DNA from: JAWBOD01 sp964651405
Lineage (GTDB): Archaea > Aenigmatarchaeota > Aenigmatarchaeia > Aenigmatarchaeales > Aenigmatarchaeaceae
Length of the DNA: 46,206 nt
Reading direction: 5' to 3'
Assembly: GCA_964651405.1 (NCBI GenBank)
Contig: CAZYZB010000001.1
Location: 1 to 46,206 of the forward strand
In this document: piece after piece, positions 27,101 through 34,400 of the stretch
How positions within the stretch are numbered: the stretch's first letter is position 1
Layout of the letters: each line of letters opens with the position of its first letter
The notes under the pieces: generated by a model
Database searches by the model: none
The model's input: only the letters and a program-made list of their open reading frames with translations
What the model was told of the DNA's origin: nothing
Program-made: the position numbers and the translations under genes

Positions 27101-30039
27101 ACATTTGTTTCAATTAAACTTAATAGAGGATTAGGAGCAACAGTTACGTTTATAGAAGTTTTATTAGTACCTAAGCTATTGTCGTTGTTTGTCCAATTAG
27201 AAGAAATGTTGATTAGATAGTTTCCTGCTAATGTCCCGTTCGATATTGTTATACTGAAGCTTTTAGAACAAACACTATTCTTCGTCAAGTTACCACAAGA
27301 TTCAAGACTAGAATTAGATGTCCATGTTGTTGGTATGCTTAGGCTTACGTTAGAATACCTCGCGCTGCTGTTCCCTATATTTGTTAAATTTACTTTGAAT
27401 TCAAAAGTTTCATTATTTTGATAAGTTATGTTGTAAGCTGTATAGTTTAATGTGCTAGGAACTGTGCTAACATTAGTTTTTGCAGGTATTGTAATGTTTA
27501 TAATAAAAGTGTCAAAGTTATCATTCTCTGCAGAAACGTTAATATTGCCAATATAAATGCCATTAGCATAACTTAATGGTATGCTTATGTTTATTGAGAC
27601 ATTTTGTTTTGAACCAGAAGAGAGGCTTGGTATATTATTTGGTGTAAAGTTTACATTGAAATCATTACAAACTGTACCTGAATAACAGGAGAATGCAATG
27701 TTTTGCAATGCATCATTTCCTATAGAAAATACAGTAAAATTGCCAATATAATTCCAAGTTCCGTCTCCAACTTCACTAAATATCATAGTTTCTTCAACAT
27801 CTACTCTTGGATTAGATTCTACTGTAACATTTACTTCAGTCTTGTTAGAAGCTATGGTTTGATCAGGATTTCTCCAAGTAATAGTAGCATTTATATAATA
27901 ATTTCCAGGAGAAGTACCGTTAGGAACAGTTATATCAAATGATTTTATACAATAACTATTTTCATCTATTTCTCCACATTGTTCCAAACTTGTATTTGCA
28001 CCCCAGCCGCTTAAAATTTCTAAACTTATGTTAGAAACATAAGCAGTGCCGTTTGCCATATTTGTTGCATTTACTGTTATATCAAAGCTGTCATTTTGGT
28101 ATAAAGTTACATTTGAAATAAATGGATTCTGAGGACTTGCTGTTATATTTACGCTAGTCTTTGCAGCTTGAGCTTTAAAATTATCACTATTATTACCAAA
28201 ATTCTGATTTTTAGTTGCATTACAATAAACCGTGTAATTTATTTCATTATTAGGAACTGTAAAATTAACAGAATAGGTTCCATTGTTGTAATCTGTTTTG
28301 TTTGTAATTTCACTGGAATCGTAACTGCAATTTATAGTTGCATTTAAAATCCATTCATCTTGTCTATAATTCTTAACATATATGTTTGTAACCAAAACTG
28401 AATTAGTAAGCGGTTTTTTATTTGTTACATTAACTGTTACATTCAAAATATCAGTAACATTAAAATTATAAGTCGTTGAATTAAGAAACTCTGAATCATT
28501 TGAATACATTGTAAAGTTTATTGTCCAAATTCCTGTGGTTGCATCGTTTTGTATATTAAATGAGCTTGTAAAAACTTTATCATTAGATGTATTATCTCCA
28601 TGAGTCCCGTCATCATACAAAATTATTGTTTGATCATCCGCTGGAGAAGAAGTTCCCATATCTAATGTTGCGTTCATATATTTTGTAAGATTGTAAGGAT
28701 CATTAGCTGAAATGTTTCCGGTTATTAGAATACTCTCATTTCTATTATGGATTGTTGCATTAGTTAATGGACTATTTATTACATACCATCTCTCTGGTAG
28801 GAATTGACTTATGTCTATTGGGCTTCCTATTCTATCCCTTAAATCGCTCACTTGATTGGGAACTCCAAAAGTATCGTTGAAATGAATAACAACAGTTGCT
28901 GAGATAGAGCTTCCAGAATTTATAGATGTCGAATTTAACTGTATACCTATCTTATCTTTTGAACTGCTGTTTGAGACCCAGAAATTGCTCGTACCAGTTT
29001 GATTAGTATGAATTATGCCAGAATGATGGTTACTATCATAATCAGAAGCGTACCACCATCCAGGCTGAGTTATGTTACCAAAGTTAGATTGCCATCCAGT
29101 TCCATAATCAAATGCCCTTTTAGCATCTATTGTTAGAGCGCTAGCAAAAGCAGAATTCCTAGTTATTGAATTACCGCCTAGATTTTTGAAAACAGTTTCA
29201 ATTTTTATCCATTGCAATTTGTCATAGAAGATGTACCTTTTAGTTACATAACCTTCTGTTATGTCAGTCGAGTTCCAAATTGTTTCATTTCCTTTTTGTT
29301 CAACAACCATTCTTATGGCTCCAGAGTATTTTAATGTTGCATTGTTTCTCAGATTAAAACTAAAATTATGAGTACCATTTGAATATTGCATATATTCTAT
29401 AGTTCTCTCATCAGAGCCTGGAACAATCCATATAGGATTACCAGAAGAAATTCTCCTTACGCTGTATAAACCTGAAGTATTTTCACCTCTTATGGTGTCA
29501 GCCCAAAAAGCAAATATACTGTTATTAACATTAAATTCTTCTCCACTCCAATTATACAAAAGATTGTTCGTGTAAGATTTACTTTGTTTTGCTCCATTTT
29601 CTATAGTATCATAATAAACATAAAAGATTCTTTTTGTATTAGGCTGAGTTGTATCATTCAGTAAAAATACTAAAGTTCCTAAAGCGTTGTTGGAAGAGCT
29701 ATAGCTTTCATCCTTATCAAACTGGTTTGGGACTTCATATAAGATTGAGCCAGTAGAGTTGTATTCAAAAATTCTTGTAGAATTTTCATCAAATGTTCCA
29801 GACGGTAGCAAGTCTGTAAAGTTTATCACCTGCTCTATTGGCCAATTTGTCCTGTTATATTGCGTAGAGTTTATTTCCAGTCTTACTCTATAATGCCAAG
29901 AGACATTCCACCAACTAAATTCTCCTGCGGGAGTTCCAAAGCCGATAAACATTCCACTAATTCTCGTACCAATTAAGTAAATTGAAGAGAATGATATAAT
30001 TGATATAAGTAAAACTAGCAAAATTTTCCTTTTTTCCAT
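24178..30039 (-). CDS. Giant membrane-anchored surface protein with CARDB/NEW3-type repeats (1953 aa)
   Basis: ATG 30039 gives a good signal peptide (ILLVLLISIISFSSIYLIG); an ATG 14 codons earlier does not. The first ~330 residues begin WWNVSWHYRVRLEIN, like DUF2341-type domains. Then come Ig-like modules, including two tandem copies of about 220 residues marked by a C-G-x6-C loop (SLEQCGEIDENSYC, SLESCGNLTKNSVC) and a later C-x5-C loop (FSCYSGTVC, FNCISGIVC). Both module types recur in the ATPase-linked giant protein at 33298-46206. A helical stalk with EAKSRIDNAEQDLDNNKTEDA precedes one membrane helix (WIILIVFVGIILTVILIVVIW). The cytoplasmic tail ends in a SHOCT-like motif (KEQGIITGNSYDKM). 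Sequons are very dense. Probably a long adhesive or scaffold fibre. Confidence 0.82.
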   Translation of the reverse strand: MEKRKILLVLLISIISFSSIYLIGTRISGMFIGFGTPAGEFSWWNVSWHYRVRLEINSTQYNRTNWPIEQVINFTDLLPSGTFDENSTRIFEYNSTGSILYEVPNQFDKDESYSSSNNALGTLVFLLNDTTQPNTKRIFYVYYDTIENGAKQSKSYTNNLLYNWSGEEFNVNNSIFAFWADTIRGENTSGLYSVRRISSGNPIWIVPGSDERTIEYMQYSNGTHNFSFNLRNNATLKYSGAIRMVVEQKGNETIWNSTDITEGYVTKRYIFYDKLQWIKIETVFKNLGGNSITRNSAFASALTIDAKRAFDYGTGWQSNFGNITQPGWWYASDYDSNHHSGIIHTNQTGTSNFWVSNSSSKDKIGIQLNSTSINSGSSISATVVIHFNDTFGVPNQVSDLRDRIGSPIDISQFLPERWYVINSPLTNATIHNRNESILITGNISANDPYNLTKYMNATLDMGTSSPADDQTIILYDDGTHGDNTSNDKVFTSSFNIQNDATTGIWTINFTMYSNDSEFLNSTTYNFNVTDILNVTVNVTNKKPLTNSVLVTNIYVKNYRQDEWILNATINCSYDSSEITNKTDYNNGTYSVNFTVPNNEINYTVYCNATKNQNFGNNSDNFKAQAAKTSVNITASPQNPFISNVTLYQNDSFDITVNATNMANGTAYVSNISLEILSGWGANTSLEQCGEIDENSYCIKSFDITVPNGTSPGNYYINATITWRNPDQTIASNKTEVNVTVESNPRVDVEETMIFSEVGDGTWNYIGNFTVFSIGNDALQNIAFSCYSGTVCNDFNVNFTPNNIPSLSSGSKQNVSINISIPLSYANGIYIGNINVSAENDNFDTFIINITIPAKTNVSTVPSTLNYTAYNITYQNNETFEFKVNLTNIGNSSARYSNVSLSIPTTWTSNSSLESCGNLTKNSVCSKSFSITISNGTLAGNYLINISSNWTNNDNSLGTNKTSINVTVAPNPLLSLIETNVSGNVTDGTMQNIGNFTVLSIGNDALQNIVFNCISGIVCQNFTVNFNPLSIANLNVNSNQTVQVNVTVPLGYLAGTYNGSVNVSSSNDNYKNLTLFVTIPSNRTWIMNPTACQRSEFPDEGTVCEVQVRNFGNDVINFTISPSEVNHTKVNVTSFYVNAATNYTFSVTYNVTNVTQATYNSLYVIDATQVDSNPTDMPLNVTLYPYLPPSINFTISPTSIEQNSSVEIFANVTDRSNSGILWTNISVKRPDGTTNQINMSLINQSGNLSQWYFKYPDSFGNTSLRGYYNVTVSSQDTIGNLGNLTQNFSVYIKLLITSTTLSSTYLQGDTGSIYYFAKNISGFGLNNTNVTFMILSSNHNVSYYTEQRTNSEGTVSPMPSFALATDAAIGNYTLISNTNYYDSILDRVINKQVNSTFLVSSRTVTVTGLFADIETAVVWYPNNTLRVGILVYNGEGRPVDPTEMNLTVYDSDNLLFISANMSQMTKQVTGYYTYQRTLSEVAPSGMYLAVLNVTQNEFHTMKLKAFRVAHGGPYDVRLILFENEVPQGDYLDFGVNIENKGEVRQDVFIDYWVSSGNTTYYSVLGQAILTPELSNQTFTRNAYIYPSQPLGTYAINLRVSYDVLQQPIVTSTTFMVISSTTPPSPPPSNQTPAVIYISGAAPTGGTITTTTPTEKISAGMLITTYNSNISLARNFTKIESVIVKNTGIVDLNNVSLLILGIPIDWFKIKPERYPTLSQGNSTVFLIEYNIPRNAKVDDYRANLLATSGVISDQKTITIKIYQSLEELLKADIKNYKEKLQDLYIDIKIAEKEDKDVSTVLDLFNEAKSRIDNAEQDLDNNKTEDALDKLSNVPKLITRAKDLLDSLEKPQEEGISIWIILIVFVGIILTVILIVVIWKRKKITKIRPYIITIGKIAEIVKRKKLSKEDMEAEKEKLTRMLKVLEKEKEQGIITGNSYDKMKKSIEEKLSKLEKK

Positions 30040-30110
30040 ATATTTATTACAATGATATTTAATAATAATTGAGTCTAACATGGGGAATCTGGACGTTTTG
30101 ATGAGAAAGC

Positions 30111-30575
30111 TTAAATAACTTCTTTTTCGATATCAAACAAATCTAGTAGCTCATTATTTACATAAGAAGATGCTATAAAGTACTCGCCTAAGGCTGTTAT
30201 TATAAAGCCTATAGAGATTACAGGATAAAACATGTAACTAATGTTCGTGATAATGCTAATATCCAAGGAGCTGAATACTACAGACAGTCCTAGGCTTATT
30301 AAGAATAGTTTTCTTGCAGAAGATTTTAAAGATAAGAACAGCAAGCTAAAGCAAGATGTAATAAGGAAGCTGCTAAAGTAAATTAAAATGCTATTTGTCG
30401 GACAGTAAAAACTTGTATAAGGGCCTATTGAGTTAGAATCCATAAAAACAGATATTTGATTTTTACAACCAAAAATTATTCCTGTTGCTACATGACTAAG
30501 TTCATGAATAGATATCAGTGCGAAGAAGACTAGTAAATTTATTAATATTATATTTAGGATTTCTTTAATTTTCAC
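30111..30575 (-). CDS. M50-like membrane metalloprotease (154 aa)
   Basis: The start is a GTG at 30575; no ATG lies close enough to be better. The protein has four membrane helices. The first carries ISIHELSHVATGIIFGC, with the zinc-binding HExxH at residues 24-28, as in site-2-protease (M50) enzymes, which cut substrates within or at the membrane. The usual second motif (Asp-x-x-Pro near an Asp-Gly) is not obvious; SLDIS in the third helix region is the only candidate for a third metal ligand. So it may be a minimal or degenerate relative. It lies between two giant surface-protein systems and could process or release a surface protein, but that is inference. Confidence 0.72.
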   Translation of the reverse strand: MKIKEILNIILINLLVFFALISIHELSHVATGIIFGCKNQISVFMDSNSIGPYTSFYCPTNSILIYFSSFLITSCFSLLFLSLKSSARKLFLISLGLSVVFSSLDISIITNISYMFYPVISIGFIITALGEYFIASSYVNNELLDLFDIEKEVI

Positions 30576-30629
30576 AACGTATAATAGAACTTATCCAATA
30601 AAAAACTTTATTGTCCTAAAGAAGCATAA

Positions 30630-30637
30630 TTTAAAAT
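30630..30637 (+). promoter_or_regulatory. Putative TATA-like box for the 30662 gene
   Basis: The element tttaaaat lies 25-32 bases before ATG 30662, the spacing of a leaderless archaeal transcript. It supports the start at 30662. Confidence 0.4.
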
Positions 30638-30661
30638 CTAGCATAATACACTATTTATTAG

Positions 30662-31069
30662 ATGAAAATGACCGGAAAAGATGAGATACTAAAATTTACA
30701 ACAAAAATTTATGAAAACTCTTCTGAGATAGGTGTTTTACAAGAGAAGTTAGATAATATGTTGTCTAACTTAGACCAAATTAATTTAGATTACAATAAAG
30801 GTAGAATTCCAAAGGATGTTTTTGAGAAGGATAATAAAAAACTGAGAAAACAGAGCATAGATTTAATAAAGAGTATAAACAAACTTGTTAACGATAATCT
30901 AAACTGTCTGAAATTAATAAAAAACCAAGTATCTAAAATAGAGAAGGAAAAAGTAAAAAAAGAGATAAAGAAAAAAGGAAGAGCTAAGAAAACAACTGAA
31001 AAAATCAATATTCAGAGAATAGATAATGGAAGCTCAATATATCAAATTGCTCCAACTAATAAGTCATGA
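30662..31069 (+). CDS. Small coiled-coil protein with SHOCT-like motif (135 aa)
   Basis: A soluble, helical, Lys/Glu-rich protein. Residues 20-42 form a coiled coil, then DYNKGRIPKDVF (43-54), then a second long helix to about residue 100 and a basic tail. The G-x-I-x-x-x-x-F turn between two helices looks like the SHOCT (short C-terminal) oligomerisation motif. The same motif occurs in four other places in this locus. An ATG at 30668 is an alternative start. The next gene begins 23 bases after the stop and encodes a similar protein, so the two are probably co-transcribed and may pair. No enzymatic motif is seen. Confidence 0.68.
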   Translation: MKMTGKDEILKFTTKIYENSSEIGVLQEKLDNMLSNLDQINLDYNKGRIPKDVFEKDNKKLRKQSIDLIKSINKLVNDNLNCLKLIKNQVSKIEKEKVKKEIKKKGRAKKTTEKINIQRIDNGSSIYQIAPTNKS

Positions 31070-31092
31070 TTTAAAATTAAAGTGTGAAAATA

Positions 31093-31386
31093 ATGGTCAT
31101 CAAGAAAATAAACTTAAGCAAAATTGAAGAATATTTAAAGGAAATAATTGAAAGTTCGACTGAAATAGAAACGATTAAAGAAGAGGTTAAAGACGTTAGC
31201 CAAGCTCTAGGTAATAACAACATAGAATTTAAATCAGGCAAAATATCAAAAGAAGTATTTGATGATATTAAAAATAACCTAGAAAAAGAAAAGAAAATGT
31301 TAGAAAACAAGATATCTGTTGAAAAGAAAAAGATTTCTGATGTTTCGAATGAACTTTCTAATTTTATGAAAGAAAATAAAGTCTAA
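31093..31386 (+). CDS. Small coiled-coil protein with SHOCT-like motif (97 aa)
   Basis: ATG 31093 was chosen over a GTG at 31084. The protein is a helical hairpin: helix 1 (about 8-42), a turn EFKSGKISKEVF, and helix 2 (about 55-95) ending in a Lys/Glu-rich tail. It is a relative of the preceding gene's product: same helix-turn-helix plan, same motif. Its last three bases overlap the end of the convergent 637-residue coiled-coil gene. It probably forms a homo- or hetero-oligomer at the cytoplasmic face of the surface machinery. That role is inferred from the motif and the neighbours. Confidence 0.68.
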   Translation: MVIKKINLSKIEEYLKEIIESSTEIETIKEEVKDVSQALGNNNIEFKSGKISKEVFDDIKNNLEKEKKMLENKISVEKKKISDVSNELSNFMKENKV

Positions 31387-33296
31387 GTTAGTCTTTTAAG
31401 ACTACTAAGTATTTCAGCTTTTCTCTGTGATTCTGACTTGTTAATTTTATTTATCTTTTTTGCTTTAGTTGGTTTTGGTACTTTAGGCTTGGCTTTTTTT
31501 GGCTTGAACACCTTTTTAGGATAAATCTTCGGTTTTCTTTCTTTTTTCTCAATAACCTTTTTTTGAACTTGTTTTTTCTTCACTTCTTTTTCAATTTTTT
31601 TAATATTTTCTGGAGTTTCAGTAATTTCTTCTTCATCTACTATTTCATTTTTTTTAGTAGTTTCACTTTTCTTAGGTTTTTCAGTTTCTTCCTTTTCTTC
31701 ATGTTCCTCCTCAGCTTTTTTTGTCTTAGGAGATTCAACCTCCTCTTCCTTTTCAGAGGTCTTTAAAAATTCTCCAACTTTTTTCCATTCATCTTCTAAG
31801 CTGAGTCTTATTTCTTCTAATCTTTTCAAGTTTGCATCTTTGATGTTTGTGAATTCATCTTTTGATATTTTTCCTCTTTCATGCTGCTCTTCTAAGGATT
31901 CTAAAAGTAATTTTATATCTTCTCTTTCTTTTCTAAGATTGATTATATCCTCAGGTAATTTTAGTTCTGCTATGGGGAGAACCTTCTTTATGTCTTCGAT
32001 TTGTTTTTTAATCAGCATGTTGTCTTCTTTGAAAGCGTCCAGATCCTTTTTGGTTATATATCCTTCAAACTTTACGTTCAAAGAATCAATATTTTTTATT
32101 ACATCCTTTAAGCTTTCGTTGAAATCTTCTTGTTTAGATTTTATTATTAAAAGATCTTGTAAACCTCTGTTAAGGTCTATGAACATCTTTTCTGTTTTAG
32201 TTCCTATTCTTTCTATATACTTCATTACCTCGTTTATCTCTTCCAATTTTTTCTGAACTTGTTGATTTACATTTGTCAAATTTTCAATTCCACCGATGCT
32301 CTTAAGTAATTCAAAAACTTTATTTATTTTTTCTCCAGCATCTTCTGCTTTCTTGCTAAGCTTTTCTAATTCAAGTTGATTTTTTTCGAAATTCTCGTTA
32401 TATTCTCTGAATTTTTTCTGAATCTCTTGTGGTTTAACTTCGGATATTTCATCTTCTATTCTTTCCATTTTTAATGAGACTTCTTTTAGTTCAGCATCTG
32501 CTTGGAAGACCATTGACCTTAACTCTCCTATATTCTCAGAAAGGCCTCTAGCAGTTTCATCAGTTACCTTACCACTTTCTCTTACTGTATCAATCATTAC
32601 CTTTAATTTTTCTATTTCTACACTGTAATCAGTGTCATTTGTTTTATTTTTTTCTGCACCTGAAGATTCAGGAACACTTTCAGCTGATGCTTCAGGTAAA
32701 GGCTTCGCTCCTTCTTTTTTACCAAATATAGATTTTAATAGTCCACCAGATTTTTTCTCTTTCGAATCTTCTTTTCCTTCTTCTGTTTGGCCTTCTGATT
32801 GTTCTTTTACTTGTTGAGCTAATCTTTCTATTACCTCAGGAGTTATTTCAGTAATTTCTTCTTCCTTTTCCTTAGATTTTTTATCTTTTACTGGCGGATC
32901 ATCAGTTGTAGGCTGTTCTGTATATTGTTTAGGTTGTTCAATAGATCCAGATTCTTTCTTCTTTCCAAATATTGATTTAAAGAAACCTCCTTTCCTTTCT
33001 TCCTTTTTAGGTTCTTCATGCATCTCTTTTTCCACTACTTCTTCAACTTTTTTTAAATGTTCCTCAACCTCTTTTGGTTCCACTTCTTCATTTTCTTCTT
33101 CCTCAATCTCTTCTTCAGTTTCTTTTTTCTTTTCAATCTTAGAATCGTTTTTTAGCATTTTATTATATTTTTCTTTCAAATCCTTGTATTGCTTTTCAGA
33201 AATATTTGCCTTTCTGTACTCGCTTTCTAAGTGTAACAATGAATTCCTTACATCTTCTTTTGGTTCTTTATTAGGTTCTTCAGCTTTCCTTTTCAT
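31383..33296 (-). CDS. Lys/Glu-rich coiled-coil protein with repeated amphipathic segments (637 aa)
   Basis: The gene starts one base after the stop of the giant ATPase-fusion gene, so the two products are coupled. The N-terminal 30 residues hold a SHOCT-like turn (EYRKANISEKQY). Two nearly identical short segments, GGFFKSIFGKKKESG (about 104-118) and GGLLKSIFGKKEGAK (about 186-200), look like amphipathic membrane anchors. A long coiled coil runs from about 230 to 480, then another SHOCT-like turn (QHERGKISKDEF). The end is an extremely Lys/Pro-rich tail that could bind nucleic acid or acidic lipids. No signal peptide: it is cytoplasmic. It is likely an adaptor or scaffold for the ATPase. I considered archaellum FlaC/D/E, but no diagnostic motif supports that. 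Confidence 0.75.
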   Translation of the reverse strand: MKRKAEEPNKEPKEDVRNSLLHLESEYRKANISEKQYKDLKEKYNKMLKNDSKIEKKKETEEEIEEEENEEVEPKEVEEHLKKVEEVVEKEMHEEPKKEERKGGFFKSIFGKKKESGSIEQPKQYTEQPTTDDPPVKDKKSKEKEEEITEITPEVIERLAQQVKEQSEGQTEEGKEDSKEKKSGGLLKSIFGKKEGAKPLPEASAESVPESSGAEKNKTNDTDYSVEIEKLKVMIDTVRESGKVTDETARGLSENIGELRSMVFQADAELKEVSLKMERIEDEISEVKPQEIQKKFREYNENFEKNQLELEKLSKKAEDAGEKINKVFELLKSIGGIENLTNVNQQVQKKLEEINEVMKYIERIGTKTEKMFIDLNRGLQDLLIIKSKQEDFNESLKDVIKNIDSLNVKFEGYITKKDLDAFKEDNMLIKKQIEDIKKVLPIAELKLPEDIINLRKEREDIKLLLESLEEQHERGKISKDEFTNIKDANLKRLEEIRLSLEDEWKKVGEFLKTSEKEEEVESPKTKKAEEEHEEKEETEKPKKSETTKKNEIVDEEEITETPENIKKIEKEVKKKQVQKKVIEKKERKPKIYPKKVFKPKKAKPKVPKPTKAKKINKINKSESQRKAEILSSLKRLT

Positions 33297-33297
33297 T

Positions 33298-34400
33298 CTA
33301 CTTCATCTTTTCAATTCTTTTCTCAATGGATTCTAAATATGTCTCTGCCATCTTAAATGCAGCTGTTTTTACTTTATCCTTTACAATATTTAATTCAACT
33401 TCTATATCATAAGTATCTATTTTATTGGTTTTCATCTTTCCTATTACAGCATCAACAGCTTCTATCCTCTTATTCAATTTTATGTATGTGTCAATTTCTT
33501 CATCTGTTAATGCAAATGGTGAGTGCAACAAAGGTCTAAAACTAAGGAACCACGGTCTTCCATTGTTATATTCTGGGTTCTGGAATAGGCCGGTTCCGAT
33601 GGTAAGCCTAGTGACCTTAGATGCATAATCCACGCCGTACTTTGATTTTACTCTTCCTATGTCACCTTCATACTTTGTTCTCAACTGTATTTCGTTTGCT
33701 ATGTTAGCTCTTATTGCACCCTTGAAGTCTAACAACACCTGTGATATTAGGAATACGCCGATGCCCCACTTTCTGAATTCTCTACATGCTCTTTCTATTG
33801 CTATATAGCCGCCTTTACCTCCATACTTTGGCAACAATCTGTGGACTTCGTCGTATACAAGTAAGAGCTTAATTTGTTTAGACTCTCCTGGTCTCATATC
33901 GAATATTGCCTGTATGCTTCTTCTGACGAAATGATCAAGTTTTTCAGCAGGCAGTCTGTTCATTACAAATACTGTTATTTCTCCTGGAATCATGTACTTC
34001 TTTATGTCAATCTGCATGTCCGGGTCTTCAACTAAAATTATGTTTGTCTTAAAGCTTCTGACATCTGTTGGCTTCAATCCGAACTTCGGATATAAGTCAA
34101 TCATTGCCTGTAATTTACATGGTTTCATGAAACCTGTCCATTGTGCTGTAGGATCAAAGACTATGATAGGTACTTTTCTCTTCAAAAGTTCTTCTGAACA
34201 TACTTGTGCAGAAACGGACTTACCGGAACCTGTTCCTCCTGCGGCTATCGAGTGCATTACAAGCTGTGGAATGTTTATGTAGGCTTTTACATCAGTTTCT
34301 GCAACTCTACCGACTTCTATTGCATCTGGACCTGCTTTTGGAAGTGTGTTAAAGTCAAGAGGAGCTACGTATCTTGCTTTTGCTATCTTAGATGCTCTAT
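33298..34400 (-). other. HerA/FtsK-like ATPase domain of the giant protein
   Basis: About 360 cytoplasmic residues. Walker A lies at 34216-34245 and is preceded by His-Ser-Ile. FDPTAQWTGF follows. Walker B is at 33847-33867 (LLLVYDEVH, Asp-Glu). The segment ERACREFRKWGIGVFLISQ holds the sensor Gln, followed by a conserved block RANIANEIQLRTKY that can supply an arginine finger. NPEYNNGRPWF and FRPLLHSPF come after it. The last 60 residues form a charged helix, perhaps for contact with the coiled-coil protein encoded just downstream. The key residues all look intact, so ATP hydrolysis is expected. Whether it moves DNA, protein or only changes shape cannot be told. Confidence 0.88.

Noticed and set aside
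31383..33296. The coiled-coil protein as an archaellum FlaC/D/E homolog
   Set aside because: Only general coiled-coil character is shared; no archaellin, FlaI, FlaJ or FlaH gene is in the window.
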